From Oscillospiraceae bacterium (lineage in GTDB: Bacteria; Bacillota; Clostridia; Oscillospirales; Oscillospiraceae): a stretch of DNA of 46,277 bases. The stretch covers positions 1 to 46,277 of the forward strand of contig JAFTVM010000035.1 of assembly GCA_017465745.1 (NCBI GenBank). Reading direction: 5' to 3'. Positions 7,110-15,172 of this stretch are shown here, in pieces. The position numbers and the translations under genes are program-made. The notes below the pieces were generated by a model. That model ran no database searches and was not told the origin of the DNA. It saw nothing but the letters and a program-made list of their open reading frames with translations. Within the stretch, counting starts at the first letter, position 1. Each line of letters begins with the position of its first letter.

Positions 7110-7760
7110 ATGAAAGATTTTCCTGTGTTTACAACGGAATACGGCGTGGCCAGCCTGGTGCTGAAGGAGATTCCATATAGAGAGGAAGCCTACATCATCA
7201 TCCGCTCCTCGGAGCAGCCGGAGGAATTGCTGGCAGAGTGCGTGTCCTTCTGCCGCATCTGCGGGGCGGAGCGAATCTTCGCCACTGGGCACGAATATCT
7301 GGAGGAATATCCCCTCCACACCGCCGTACTGGAGATGCGGGGGGAGTGCCTGCCGGATGAAGAGAAAACAGCCTGCCTGTTCCCGGTAACGGAACAGACC
7401 GTGACCCGGTGGCGGGCCATTTGCAACGAGCGGATGCGTGGCGTGGACAATTCCGCCACCCTGGAAGCCAAAGATGAAAAGGATATTCTGGCCTCCGGTG
7501 GTGCGTATTTTGTCCATGAGAAGGAAGAACTCCTGGGTATCGGCTGGATCGACCAGGGCGAGCTGCTGGTGGTGGCTGCGGTGAAGCCCGGAGCGGGGGA
7601 GCGGGTGATGCATACGCTGTTTTCCATGATGCCGGGGGAGGAACTGCGGCTTCAGGTGGCGTCCACCAATACAAAGGCCATCCGCCTCTACGAGCGGCTG
7701 GGCTTCATCAAAACCAGAGAGATCAGCTGCTGGTATCAGGTATTTCGTAAGGAGGAATAA
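7110..7760 (+). CDS. GNAT-family N-acetyltransferase
   Basis: A 216-residue protein whose C-terminal half is a GNAT domain. The acetyl-CoA-binding end is recognisable as LRLQVASTNTKAIRLYERLGFIKT (about 178-201), preceded by LLGIGWIDQGELLVVAAVKP. The N-terminal 100 residues look like a second, degenerate GNAT-like or family-specific domain and may set substrate choice. SD GAGGTGG precedes the ATG. The small membrane protein gene starts one base after the stop, and its SD lies within the last codons of this gene, so the two are coupled. Substrate cannot be told from sequence. Confidence 0.85.
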   Translation: MKDFPVFTTEYGVASLVLKEIPYREEAYIIIRSSEQPEELLAECVSFCRICGAERIFATGHEYLEEYPLHTAVLEMRGECLPDEEKTACLFPVTEQTVTRWRAICNERMRGVDNSATLEAKDEKDILASGGAYFVHEKEELLGIGWIDQGELLVVAAVKPGAGERVMHTLFSMMPGEELRLQVASTNTKAIRLYERLGFIKTREISCWYQVFRKEE

Positions 7761-7761
7761 A

Positions 7762-8022
7762 ATGGATATTCAGTATTTTGGCCCCGTGGCTGCGGCAGTG
7801 TTCGTGCTGCAGTTCATCCTGTGCATGAAGAAGGCAAGCCTGCTGCTGCGTCTGCTGCCCACGGTGGTGCTGGCGCTGGGCATTGCCGGCTGCGCCCTTG
7901 CCGCTTTTTTGGCCCCCAGTGCCTTTGCCGCGCCCATCTTCGGTGCGCTGCTGGTGATCCTGCTGGTGCTGGATGGCCTTGGCTGGCTGACGGCATTTCT
8001 GGTGGAGAAACACAGAAAGTAA
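7762..8022 (+). CDS. Small three-helix membrane protein
   Basis: An 86-residue, very hydrophobic protein with about three transmembrane helices (residues 5-22, 27-50, 54-80), a KK pair after the first and a basic tail (EKHRK). The ATG follows the GNAT stop by one base and uses AAGGAGG inside the end of that gene. I do not recognise the family. Co-expression with an acetyltransferase is the only functional hint. Confidence 0.75.
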   Translation: MDIQYFGPVAAAVFVLQFILCMKKASLLLRLLPTVVLALGIAGCALAAFLAPSAFAAPIFGALLVILLVLDGLGWLTAFLVEKHRK

Positions 8023-8061
8023 GGAAACCAAAAATATTTTCAGCGTGTTCAGTAAAAATAC

Positions 8062-8090
8062 TTGACAACCCCCGACCTCCGTGCTATAAT
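8062..8090 (+). promoter_or_regulatory. Sigma-A promoter of the ylxM-ffh operon
   Basis: Consensus TTGACA (8062-8067), 17 bases, TATAAT (8085-8090). A strong promoter, as expected for SRP and ribosomal genes. Confidence 0.92.
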
Positions 8091-8139
8091 ACCTGAGCAG
8101 TCAAGGAATGACACTTGACACAAGGGGGTTCTGAATCAC

Positions 8140-8484
8140 ATGGAAGCGCTGGAAATGAGTCTGCTGTTTGACTACTACGGCGGAATGCTCACCGAGAAGC
8201 AGCGTGAATGCTTCGATATGCGCTACAATCAGGACCTGTCCCTGGGCGAGATCGGCCAGGTGCTGGGGGTGAGCCGTCAGGGCGTCCACGACAACCTGAC
8301 CCGGACCGAAGCCCTCCTGCGGAAGATGGAAGAGAACATCGGCTGCGTCAGCCGGGACCTGGAGCGCCGCAAGGCGCTGCGCACCATCCTGGACGCCGCC
8401 GCCCGGCTCCGCACAAGTAACGACGAAACCGTATCGAGCCTCGCGGCCGCCATCATGGAAGCCGCCGAGGGACTTGAGGAATAA
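8140..8484 (+). CDS. ylxM: YlxM-like SRP-associated HTH protein
   Basis: A 114-residue UPF0122 protein, the usual upstream partner of ffh in Firmicutes. It starts MEALEMSLLFDYYGGMLTEKQRECFDMRYNQDLSLGEIG, giving a sigma-4-like helix-turn-helix with recognition helix SRQGVHDNLTR (about 47-57). In streptococci YlxM modulates SRP function; it may bind SRP RNA or Ffh. The gene ends three bases before the ffh ATG, and GAGGAA at its end is the ffh SD. AAGGGGG lies before its own ATG. Confidence 0.92.
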   Translation: MEALEMSLLFDYYGGMLTEKQRECFDMRYNQDLSLGEIGQVLGVSRQGVHDNLTRTEALLRKMEENIGCVSRDLERRKALRTILDAAARLRTSNDETVSSLAAAIMEAAEGLEE

Positions 8485-8487
8485 GCT

Positions 8488-9849
8488 ATGGCATTTGAAG
8501 GTTTAACTGAAAAGATTTCCGCCACCTTCAAGAAGCTCCGGGGCAAAGGCCGCCTGAAGGAGTCCGATGTGAAGGAGGCCATGCGAGAGATCCGTCTGGC
8601 CCTGCTGGAAGCGGACGTCAGCTTCAAGGTGGTCAAGGACTTCATCAAGTCCACCACTGCCCGCTGCGTCGGCGCCGACGTTCTGGAATCTCTCACCCCT
8701 GCCCAGATGATCGTCAAGATCGTCAACGAAGAGATGATCAAGCTCATGGGCAGCGATATCAAGCACATCACCACCAACCCCAACGGCCCCACCGTCGTCA
8801 TGCTGGTGGGTCTGCAGGGCGCCGGTAAGACCACCAACGGCTCCAAGCTGGCTGGTCTCATGAAGCGCCAGGGCAAGCATCCCCTGCTGGTGGCCTGTGA
8901 TATTTACAGACCCGCTGCAATTCAGCAGCTGAAGGTCTGCGGCGAGAAGCTGGGCATTCCCGTGTTCGACCGGGGCACCCAGAATCCCGTTGAGACTGCC
9001 AGGGAAGCAGTCACCTACGCCCGCCAGCACGGCCATGATATGGTGTTCCTGGACACCGCCGGCCGCCTGCATGTGGACGAGGCGCTGATGGAAGAGCTGA
9101 AGAACATCAAGGTCACCGTCAATCCCGATGAGATCATGCTGGTGGTGGACGCCATGACCGGTCAGGACGCTGTCAATGCGGCCCAGACCTTCAATGAGTG
9201 GCTGGACATCGACTCCGTCATGCTCTCCAAGATGGACGGCGACGCCAGAGGCGGCGCGGCCCTGTCCGTCAAGGCCGTCACCGGCAAGCCCATCAAGTTC
9301 GCCGGCATCGGCGAGAAGCTGGAGGACATCGAGCCCTTCCATCCCGACCGCATCGCCTCCCGGATCCTGGGCATGGGCGACGTGCTGAGCCTTATCGAGA
9401 AGGCCGAAAAGGCCTTCGACGCCAAGAAAGCCGCCGAGATGGAGGAGAAGCTGAAGTCCAACCGCTTCACCCTCCAGGACTTCTACGACCAGCTGGTCCA
9501 GCTGAAGTCCATGGGCTCCATGCAGGACATTCTGGCCCAGATGCCCGGCGCGGGCAGTATGAAGGATCTGAAGGTGGACGAGAAGGCCATGGGCCGCACC
9601 GAAGCCATCATCCTGTCCATGACCCCGAAGGAGCGGGAGAACCCCGACATCATCGGCGCCAGCCGCAAGAAGCGCATCGCTGCCGGCGCGGGCGTCCGCG
9701 TGGAGGATGTCAACAAGCTGCTCAAGTCCTTTGAGCAGATGCGAAAGCTGATCCGCCAGTTCTCCGGCCCGGGCGCCGGCAAGAAGATGAAGCGTATGAA
9801 GGGCTTCGGCGGTATGGGTGGCTTTGGCGGAGGTTTCCCCGGCCTGTAA
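8488..9849 (+). CDS. ffh: Signal recognition particle protein Ffh
   Basis: A 453-residue SRP GTPase that binds signal sequences and SRP RNA and targets ribosomes to the membrane receptor FtsY. Order: N domain (1-90); G domain with GLQGAGKT (108-115), [20 protein letters not shown] and [15 protein letters not shown] domain from about 300, with methionines and the RNA-binding stretch around [14 protein letters not shown]. The tail is [19 protein letters not shown], a Gly/Met-rich end common in Ffh. Length is standard. Downstream rpsP follows after about 80 bases with its own strong SD and no terminator, so it is probably co-transcribed. Confidence 0.98.
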   Translation: MAFEGLTEKISATFKKLRGKGRLKESDVKEAMREIRLALLEADVSFKVVKDFIKSTTARCVGADVLESLTPAQMIVKIVNEEMIKLMGSDIKHITTNPNGPTVVMLVGLQGAGKTTNGSKLAGLMKRQGKHPLLVACDIYRPAAIQQLKVCGEKLGIPVFDRGTQNPVETAREAVTYARQHGHDMVFLDTAGRLHVDEALMEELKNIKVTVNPDEIMLVVDAMTGQDAVNAAQTFNEWLDIDSVMLSKMDGDARGGAALSVKAVTGKPIKFAGIGEKLEDIEPFHPDRIASRILGMGDVLSLIEKAEKAFDAKKAAEMEEKLKSNRFTLQDFYDQLVQLKSMGSMQDILAQMPGAGSMKDLKVDEKAMGRTEAIILSMTPKERENPDIIGASRKKRIAAGAGVRVEDVNKLLKSFEQMRKLIRQFSGPGAGKKMKRMKGFGGMGGFGGGFPGL

Positions 9850-9928
9850 AACGTGTTCGAAAAGCGTTCTGCTTTGCGATATAAATTTTGAATTTCCGAT
9901 TAGATTATTTCATGGAGGTGAAACTATC

Positions 9929-10168
9929 ATGGTTAAGATCAGACTGAGAAGAATGGGCGCTAAGAAGGCTCCTTTCTACCGTATTGTTGTTGCTGATTCC
10001 CGTTCTCCCCGCGACGGCCGTTGCATCGAGGAGATCGGCACTTACAACCCCCTGACCGAGCCCGCTGCCATCACCGTTGACGTCGAGAAGGCACAGACTT
10101 GGATCAAGAACGGCGCTCAGCCCACCGACACTGTCCGTGGTCTGCTGAAGAAGGCTGGCGTGCTGTAA
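9929..10168 (+). CDS. rpsP: 30S ribosomal protein S16
   Basis: A 79-residue protein with the complete S16 signature: [20 protein letters not shown], then [19 protein letters not shown], and the C-terminal [11 protein letters not shown]. It binds 16S rRNA early in 30S assembly. The start at 9929 is fixed by homology and by GGAGGTGA seven bases upstream; longer in-frame starts lack an SD. Codon use is of the highly expressed type. Followed closely by khpA. Confidence 0.98.
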   Translation: MVKIRLRRMGAKKAPFYRIVVADSRSPRDGRCIEEIGTYNPLTEPAAITVDVEKAQTWIKNGAQPTDTVRGLLKKAGVL

Positions 10169-10193
10169 GAACCCCCAAAAGGAGTTTAGCGCA

Positions 10194-10424
10194 ATGAAAG
10201 AACTTTTGCTGTATATGGCAAAGAATCTGGTGGACAACCCCGACGCAGTCACCGTCACCGAGACCTCTGACGAGGACGGCAAGGTGCTGGAACTCCGCGT
10301 TGCCGAAGGCGACATGGGTAAGGTCATTGGCCGCCAGGGTCGGATCGCCAAGGAGATCCGTACCATCGTCAAGACCGTGGCTCAGCGCACCGGCGAGAAG
10401 GTCACTGTCGAAATCGTGGATTAA
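10194..10424 (+). CDS. khpA: KH-domain RNA-binding protein KhpA
   Basis: A 76-residue single KH domain with the RNA-binding GXXG loop in KVIGRQGRIAKEIR (about 42-55). It is the usual gene between rpsP and rimM in Firmicutes (YlqC). In streptococci and clostridia KhpA, with KhpB, is a global RNA chaperone affecting cell division and sRNA function. AAAGGAG lies upstream of the ATG. A hairpin with T tract follows the stop. Confidence 0.95.
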   Translation: MKELLLYMAKNLVDNPDAVTVTETSDEDGKVLELRVAEGDMGKVIGRQGRIAKEIRTIVKTVAQRTGEKVTVEIVD

Positions 10425-10430
10425 CGGATA

Positions 10431-10457
10431 TGCGTGGCGGTTACCGTCACGCATTTT
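10431..10457 (+). terminator. Attenuator-like hairpin between khpA and rimM
   Basis: A 10-bp stem (10431-10440/10444-10453, one G-T pair) with a TTA loop, followed by TTTT, CCG and TTTTT. It lies inside the operon, so it probably lowers rimM-trmD transcription relative to rpsP-khpA rather than ending it. Confidence 0.65.
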
Positions 10458-10482
10458 CCGTTTTTACAGGAGGAAAAATATT

Positions 10483-10974
10483 ATGAGACTCCAATTTGTG
10501 GAAGCCGGCGAAATCGTCAGCACCCACGGCGTCAGGGGTGAGATGAAGGTCCTGCCCTGGGTGGACGGCCCCGACATCCTGTGCGAATTTGACCGCTGCC
10601 GCATTGACGGCCGGGAATATGAGATCGAATCCTGCCGGGTCCAGAAGACCTGCAACCTGCTCAAGGTCGCAGGCGTCGACACCATGGAAGACGCCCAGGC
10701 CATGCGGGGCAAGCTGGTGGAGCTGTACCGGGAGGACATCGATGATGAGGTGATCTTCGCCGCCGAGCTTATCGGCATGGAGGTCATCTGCGAGGGCGAA
10801 TCCATCGGCAGGATCAGGGAAGTGCTGGACTATCCCGGCAACTCCGTCTACGTGGTCAAGGGTCACTACGAATACATGATCCCCGCCGTGAAGCAGTTCA
10901 TCCTGTCTACGGACATGGAACTAAACGTCATGGAAGTCAAGCTCATCGAGGGTATGCGCAGCGATGAGAATTGA
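10483..10974 (+). CDS. rimM: Ribosome maturation factor RimM
   Basis: A 163-residue 30S assembly factor that binds S19 and 16S rRNA. It has the N-terminal RimM barrel starting MRLQFVEAGEIVSTHGVRGEMKV, with the family GXHGXRGE motif. A PRC-barrel follows from about residue 90 (DDEVIFAAELIGMEVIC), with EYMIPAVKQFI near the end. Start fixed by homology and by AGGAGG nine bases upstream. The 3' end overlaps trmD by 11 bases, so translation is coupled. Confidence 0.96.
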   Translation: MRLQFVEAGEIVSTHGVRGEMKVLPWVDGPDILCEFDRCRIDGREYEIESCRVQKTCNLLKVAGVDTMEDAQAMRGKLVELYREDIDDEVIFAAELIGMEVICEGESIGRIREVLDYPGNSVYVVKGHYEYMIPAVKQFILSTDMELNVMEVKLIEGMRSDEN

Positions 10975-11707
10975 TATTATGACCCTGTTCCCGGAGACTC
11001 TGGGGGATGTGCTTTCCGAAAGCATCCTGGGCCGGGCCCAGGAGCGGGGCTTCATCTCCATTGAGACCCACCAGATCCGGGACTACACTTCCAACAAGCA
11101 GAATCAGGTGGACGACTATCCCTACGGCGGCGGCCGGGGCGCTGTTATGCAGGCAGATCCCCTGTACCGCTGCTGGGAAGCCATCTGCGACCAGGCCGGC
11201 GGCCCGGTGCATACCATCTATATGTCCCCCTGCGGCCATACCTTCAGGCAGGCCGACGCCATCCGCTTAAGTAAGCTGGATAACATTGTCATCGTCTGCG
11301 GTCACTATGAGGGCATCGACCAGCGCTTCATCGATGAGTGCGTGGATGAGGAGATCAGCCTGGGCGACTTTGTCCTCACCGGCGGTGAGATCGCCGCCAT
11401 GGCTGTGACGGATGCCGTGTGCCGCATGGTGCCCGGTGTCCTGGCGGATCCCGAATGCTTTGAGGACGAGAGCCATTTCAACGGCCTGCTGGAATATCCC
11501 CAGTACAGCCGTCCTGCTGTGTGGCATGGCCGGGAAGTACCCAAGATCCTGCTGTCCGGCAACCATGAAAAGGTGCGCCAGTGGCGGCGGAAGCAGTCCC
11601 TGCGCCGCACCCGGGAGCGTCGTCCCGACATGTACGAGAAGCTGGATCTGTCCAGTAAGCAGGACAGGAAGCTGTTGAAGGAAATGGAAGCGGAGGACGC
11701 TGAATAA
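10964..11707 (+). CDS. trmD: tRNA (guanine-37-N1)-methyltransferase
   Basis: A 247-residue SPOUT methyltransferase making m1G37, which prevents frameshifting. Motifs: MRIDIMTLFPE at the start, DDYPYGGGRGAVM (about 47-59), CGHYEGIDQR (about 112-121), and the trefoil-knot region DFVLTGGEIAAMAVTDAVCRMVPGVL (about 133-158). The C-terminal domain holds YPQYSRPAVWHGREVPKILLSGNH. Ends in a strong terminator. rplS, which usually follows trmD, is absent. Confidence 0.97.
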   Translation: MRIDIMTLFPETLGDVLSESILGRAQERGFISIETHQIRDYTSNKQNQVDDYPYGGGRGAVMQADPLYRCWEAICDQAGGPVHTIYMSPCGHTFRQADAIRLSKLDNIVIVCGHYEGIDQRFIDECVDEEISLGDFVLTGGEIAAMAVTDAVCRMVPGVLADPECFEDESHFNGLLEYPQYSRPAVWHGREVPKILLSGNHEKVRQWRRKQSLRRTRERRPDMYEKLDLSSKQDRKLLKEMEAEDAE

Positions 11708-11712
11708 GAATG

Positions 11713-11744
11713 ACACCCACCGGTTTCGGTGGGTGTTGATTTTT
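11713..11744 (+). terminator. Terminator of the ylxM-trmD operon
   Basis: A perfect 10-bp stem (11713-11722/11727-11736) with loop GTTT, followed by TGATTTTT. The next promoter begins inside its tail. Confidence 0.85.
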
Positions 11745-11764
11745 GTCCCGGACGGGGCTATACT
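11736..11764 (+). promoter_or_regulatory. Promoter of the sirtuin gene
   Basis: TTGATT (11736-11741), 17 bases, TATACT (11759-11764). The -35 shares bases with the trmD terminator. Confidence 0.65.
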
Positions 11765-11794
11765 ATAATAAATGAGGATGCGGAGGTGCTGACG

Positions 11795-12511
11795 ATGGAA
11801 AAAATCGAACAGCTGAGGCAGTGGGTAAATCAGAGCAGACACATCGTCTTCTTCGGCGGCGCGGGCGTCAGCACCGAGTCCGGGATCCCGGATTTCCGTG
11901 GGGTGGACGGCCTGTACCGGCAGAAATTTGAGTACATGCCCGAAGAAATCATCAGCCGCAGCTTCTTCTGGCGCAGACCCGAATATTTCTATAATTTCTA
12001 CCGGCAGAAGATGCTGCCCCTGGACCATGACCCCAACGTGACCCACAATGTGCTGGCCCGCTGGGAGCAGGAGGGGAAGGACGTCACGGTGGTGACCCAG
12101 AACATTGACGGCCTGCATCAGAAGGCGGGCAGTCAAAAGGTGCTGGAGCTTCACGGCTCCGTGCTGCGCAATTACTGCGTCAGCTGCCGGGCTTCCTATC
12201 CTGCCGAATTTCTCCGGGACGCCGCGGGTGTGCCCACATGCACCAAATGCGGCAGCATCGTCAAGCCCGATGTGGTGCTGTATGAGGAGAGCCTGAATAC
12301 GAAAACCCTGGAGCAGAGCGTGGCGGCCATCGAAAACGCGGACCTGCTGATCGTGGCGGGCACCAGCCTGACGGTGTATCCCGCGGCGGGGCTGATCCGG
12401 TACTTCCGGGGCAGGCATCTGGTGCTGATCAATCTGGACGAAACGCCCTATGACAGCCAGGCTGACCTGGTGCTCCACGACAAGCTGGGCAATGTGTTCT
12501 CGAAATTGTAA
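11795..12511 (+). CDS. cobB: NAD-dependent protein deacylase (sirtuin)
   Basis: A 238-residue Sir2 enzyme that removes acyl groups from lysines, consuming NAD. The NAD-binding GAGVSTESGIPDFR lies at 22-35, TQNIDGLHQKAG at about 101-112, and the catalytic His is His120 in LHGS. A zinc site is formed by Cys128, Cys131, Cys149 and Cys152. Near the end is GTSLTVYPAA. Length and order match bacterial CobB/NpdA. The start at 11795 has CGGAGGTG upstream. Flanked by its own promoter and terminator. Confidence 0.95.
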   Translation: MEKIEQLRQWVNQSRHIVFFGGAGVSTESGIPDFRGVDGLYRQKFEYMPEEIISRSFFWRRPEYFYNFYRQKMLPLDHDPNVTHNVLARWEQEGKDVTVVTQNIDGLHQKAGSQKVLELHGSVLRNYCVSCRASYPAEFLRDAAGVPTCTKCGSIVKPDVVLYEESLNTKTLEQSVAAIENADLLIVAGTSLTVYPAAGLIRYFRGRHLVLINLDETPYDSQADLVLHDKLGNVFSKL

Positions 12512-12516
12512 AAGAT

Positions 12517-12545
12517 AAGCCGGAAGGACGATCCTTCCGGCTTTT
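12517..12545. terminator. Bidirectional terminator
   Basis: A perfect 11-bp stem with a 5-base loop and T run on plus. It separates the convergent sirtuin and ThrE-like genes. Confidence 0.85.
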
Positions 12546-12551
12546 TCATCT

Positions 12552-13784
12552 TTATCGGTGTCTGAGATGTGCTCTGAGTGTGTAGTACACCCGCACGGCG
12601 GTGGATACCAGCAGGATGCCCACGGCCATGACGCCGGCGATGGAGGCGGTTTCCATGCCCTTGGCCCAGGCGGCGTCGGTGTTGTTCTGGAGAATATAGC
12701 TCATGGTGTAGTAGATGCCTGCGCCGGGCAGCAGCGGAAAAGCGGATACCACCAGGTACGACAGGGCGGGGTATTTGCGCACCCGGGCCATGACCTCGGA
12801 ATAGGCGGCTGCCACCACTGCCGCCCAGAAATTGGCGCCGACCACGGTGCAGCCAAGCTCCGCGGACAGAAGGTATGCCGCCCAGGTCAGGGCGCCGCCC
12901 AGGGAGCAGATCAGCACACCCCAGTGGTGGACATTGAAATAGATGGCGAAGCCCACGCAGCCGATGAAGCTGACCAGGATCTGGATCAGCCAGGGATAAG
13001 TGACGACAGTGCCGCCGCCGGGATGGCCGTAGAGGAATTCCGTTGCCCGCCAGGCTGCGGCGGTACCCAGGGCGATGGCGACGGCGATGAGGACCACCTG
13101 GACCAGACGGTTGATACCGGAATTGGTATCGCCGTAGATCACGTCGCGCATGGCGTTGGTGAACAGCAGTCCCGGCACCAGGATCATCAGCGTGCCGATG
13201 ATGGAGGTGTCGATGTTATCAGTCAGGCCGAAGCCGGCGATGATGTAGGCCGCCAGTGCCATGGCAAAGGCGGAAGCGATGGTGGAGAAGAAGGGATTTG
13301 CCTTGAGCTTGCCCATGAAATAGTCCACCAGGCCCAGCACGATGCCGCAGATGGCGGCCCAGAAGGCGTCCAGCAGGGTGCCGCCGAAGAACAGGGCAAA
13401 GCCGAAGGAGCCGAGAATGTCACCCACCAGCACCATGGGCAGGGAATATTTGCGGCAGAGCTTTTTGGTGTCCCGCAGCCATTGCAGGGCCGTCTCGGGC
13501 TCCGGCTTTTCGGCACAGATCCGGCGGCTCAGGGCGTTATAGCGCTCCACCCGTTCCATGTCGTTGCCGTGATAGCCGATGCGTCGCATCCGGGTCAGGG
13601 GCTTGCCGGTACTGGTTTCAATGCTGACAGTGAGGCAGTTGGTGATGGCGAAGACTTCGGAGTCAATGCCATAGGTGGCCAGAACTCTGCGGATGGTATC
13701 CTCCACCCGGAATGTTTCTGCACCGCTCATGGCCAGCTCATAGCCCAGCTCCGTGGCCATATCCACAAGCAGATAGTAGTCCAT
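12552..13784 (-). CDS. Threonine/serine exporter family protein (fused ThrE)
   Basis: A 410-residue membrane protein combining both ThrE modules that are two separate genes in many Firmicutes. The N-terminal cytoplasmic part starts ATELGYELAMSGAETFRVEDTIRRVL, typical of the DUF1212 module, and is followed by five helices (about 130-260). The second, smaller module with about five helices (about 270-400) resembles ThrE_2. By family it exports threonine or serine by proton antiport; the true substrate is inferred. It has a weak promoter at 13819-13846. Confidence 0.87.
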   Translation of the reverse strand: MDYYLLVDMATELGYELAMSGAETFRVEDTIRRVLATYGIDSEVFAITNCLTVSIETSTGKPLTRMRRIGYHGNDMERVERYNALSRRICAEKPEPETALQWLRDTKKLCRKYSLPMVLVGDILGSFGFALFFGGTLLDAFWAAICGIVLGLVDYFMGKLKANPFFSTIASAFAMALAAYIIAGFGLTDNIDTSIIGTLMILVPGLLFTNAMRDVIYGDTNSGINRLVQVVLIAVAIALGTAAAWRATEFLYGHPGGGTVVTYPWLIQILVSFIGCVGFAIYFNVHHWGVLICSLGGALTWAAYLLSAELGCTVVGANFWAAVVAAAYSEVMARVRKYPALSYLVVSAFPLLPGAGIYYTMSYILQNNTDAAWAKGMETASIAGVMAVGILLVSTAVRVYYTLRAHLRHR

Positions 13785-13818
13785 AATATCCCCTCATTTT
13801 CATTCTAGGAATGATTTC

Positions 13819-13846
13819 AGTATACCATAATCATGACGAAAAACAA
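13819..13846 (-). promoter_or_regulatory. Promoter of the ThrE-like gene
   Basis: Minus strand TTGTTT (13841-13846), 16 bases, TATACT (13819-13824). It overlaps the T tract of the mnmA terminator. Confidence 0.55.
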
Positions 13847-13882
13847 GAGAAAAAGTAAGTGGCAGGTCCCAAGACCTGCCAC
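13845..13882 (-). terminator. Terminator of mnmA
   Basis: A perfect 9-bp stem (13859-13867/13874-13882). On the minus strand it is followed by TTACTTTTTC. Confidence 0.75.
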
Positions 13883-13889
13883 ATCGGCA

Positions 13890-14975
13890 TTATTTGATGA
13901 CTTGGCAGATGGTGCCGCCGCCAACCACCATGTCGCCGTCGTAAAGGACCACGGCCTGTCCCGGCGTCAGGGCCCGCTGGGGGGTGTGGAATACCACCCG
14001 GGCGAAGCCGTTTTCCTCCGGATAGACGGTGGCGGGCTGGGGGGACTGGTTGTACCGGGCCTTGGCGGTGACCTCCAGAGGGGCCGTCAGGTCCTCGAAG
14101 GGGAACCAGTTCCAGTCGTTGGCCCGCAGGGTGCGGGAGAACAGGGCTTCATTGGGGCCAACGGTGACGGTGTTCTTTTCCATATCCTTGGCCACCACGT
14201 AAACAGGCTTGCCCATGGCCAGGTTCAGGCCCTTCCGCTGGCCCAGGGTGTAGCAAACCGCGCCCCGGTGGCGGCCGACAACGTTGCCCTGCAGATCCAG
14301 ATAATCCCCGGGTTCATAATGCTTGCCGGTGTAGCGCTCCATGAAGGCCACATAGTCCCCGTCGGGGACGAAGCAGATGTCCTGACTGTCTTTTTTTCGG
14401 GCGTTGACAAACCCCTGTTCCTCCGCGATCCGCCGGACGTCCGATTTGCTCATCTCACCCAGGGGAAACAGGGTGTGGGCAAGCTGGTGCTGGGTCAGGG
14501 AATACAGGACATAGCTCTGGTCCTTGCTGATGTCCACTGCTTTATATAAAAGGTATCGGCCCGTTGTATCGTCCCGGCGGATCCGGGCGTAGTGGCCGGT
14601 GACTACCCAGTCGCAGCCCAGTTCCAGTCCCCGGCGCAGCAGATGGTCGAATTTCAGGTGCCGGTTGCACTGGATACAGGGGTTGGGGGTGGTGCCGCAT
14701 TCGTAGCAGCGGATAAAATTGCCGATGACCTTTTCGTGAAAATCGTCGGTGAAATTGAAAACATAATGCCGCATGCCCAGCCTTGTGGCCACCGCCCGGG
14801 CATCCTCCACATCGTCCAGGGAGCAGCAGGTGCTGCCGATCTCGGCGCCGATGTCGTGATTGTCATAGAGCCGCATGGTGGCGCCGGTGCAGTGGCAGCC
14901 GGCTTCTTTTGTCAGATAGGCCGCCACGGAGCTGTCTACGCCGCCGCTCATGGCGATCAGGGCCTTCTTTTCCAT
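13890..14975 (-). CDS. mnmA: tRNA 2-thiouridylase MnmA
   Basis: A 361-residue enzyme that adenylates and thiolates U34 of Lys, Glu and Gln tRNAs. PP-loop SGGVDSS lies at about residues 10-16. The two catalytic cysteines are recognisable in TPNPCIQCN and in DSQDICFVPDGDY. The central GHRGAVCYTLGQRKGL is family-typical, followed by the C-terminal barrel. The start at 14975 is chosen because GGAGGG lies upstream and the family starts here; an in-frame extension to 15035 runs through the promoter and is rejected. Confidence 0.97.
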   Translation of the reverse strand: MEKKALIAMSGGVDSSVAAYLTKEAGCHCTGATMRLYDNHDIGAEIGSTCCSLDDVEDARAVATRLGMRHYVFNFTDDFHEKVIGNFIRCYECGTTPNPCIQCNRHLKFDHLLRRGLELGCDWVVTGHYARIRRDDTTGRYLLYKAVDISKDQSYVLYSLTQHQLAHTLFPLGEMSKSDVRRIAEEQGFVNARKKDSQDICFVPDGDYVAFMERYTGKHYEPGDYLDLQGNVVGRHRGAVCYTLGQRKGLNLAMGKPVYVVAKDMEKNTVTVGPNEALFSRTLRANDWNWFPFEDLTAPLEVTAKARYNQSPQPATVYPEENGFARVVFHTPQRALTPGQAVVLYDGDMVVGGGTICQVIK

Positions 14976-15006
14976 CAAAATGCCCTCCTTCAGGAATTCT
15001 GATTGG

Positions 15007-15035
15007 AGTATACCAGTGCGAAAAATGATTGTCAA
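15007..15035 (-). promoter_or_regulatory. Sigma-A promoter of mnmA
   Basis: Minus strand TTGACA (15030-15035), 17 bases, TATACT (15007-15012). Confidence 0.85.
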
Positions 15036-15065
15036 TGGAAAAGATCATCGAAAGCAATCGAAAAA

Positions 15066-15099
15066 TTACAAATTTGTAACTTTGAGTTACAAATGGTAA
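15066..15099. promoter_or_regulatory. Paired TTACAAAT palindromes upstream of the lysozyme gene
   Basis: A perfect 14-bp palindrome TTACAAATTTGTAA (15066-15079) is followed by a related imperfect copy TTACAAATGGTAA (15087-15099). Starts are 21 bp apart, two helical turns. They lie just upstream of the -35 at 15109. Probable binding sites of an unidentified regulator, between divergent mnmA and lysozyme promoters. Confidence 0.55.
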
Positions 15100-15108
15100 A
15101 TTTAGTAC

Positions 15109-15137
15109 TTGCGTTTTTGTTTGATATCTGGTATAAT
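15109..15137 (+). promoter_or_regulatory. Sigma-A promoter of the lysozyme gene
   Basis: TTGCGT (15109-15114), 17 bases, TATAAT (15132-15137) with an extended TGG just upstream. Confidence 0.82.
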
Positions 15138-15172
15138 ACCGGCAGACTTTGGATAAAAGGAGAATTATTGTG

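Noticed and set aside
14976-15035. Longer mnmA start
   Set aside because: The extension would begin inside the mnmA -35 element, and the family start with good SD is at 14975.
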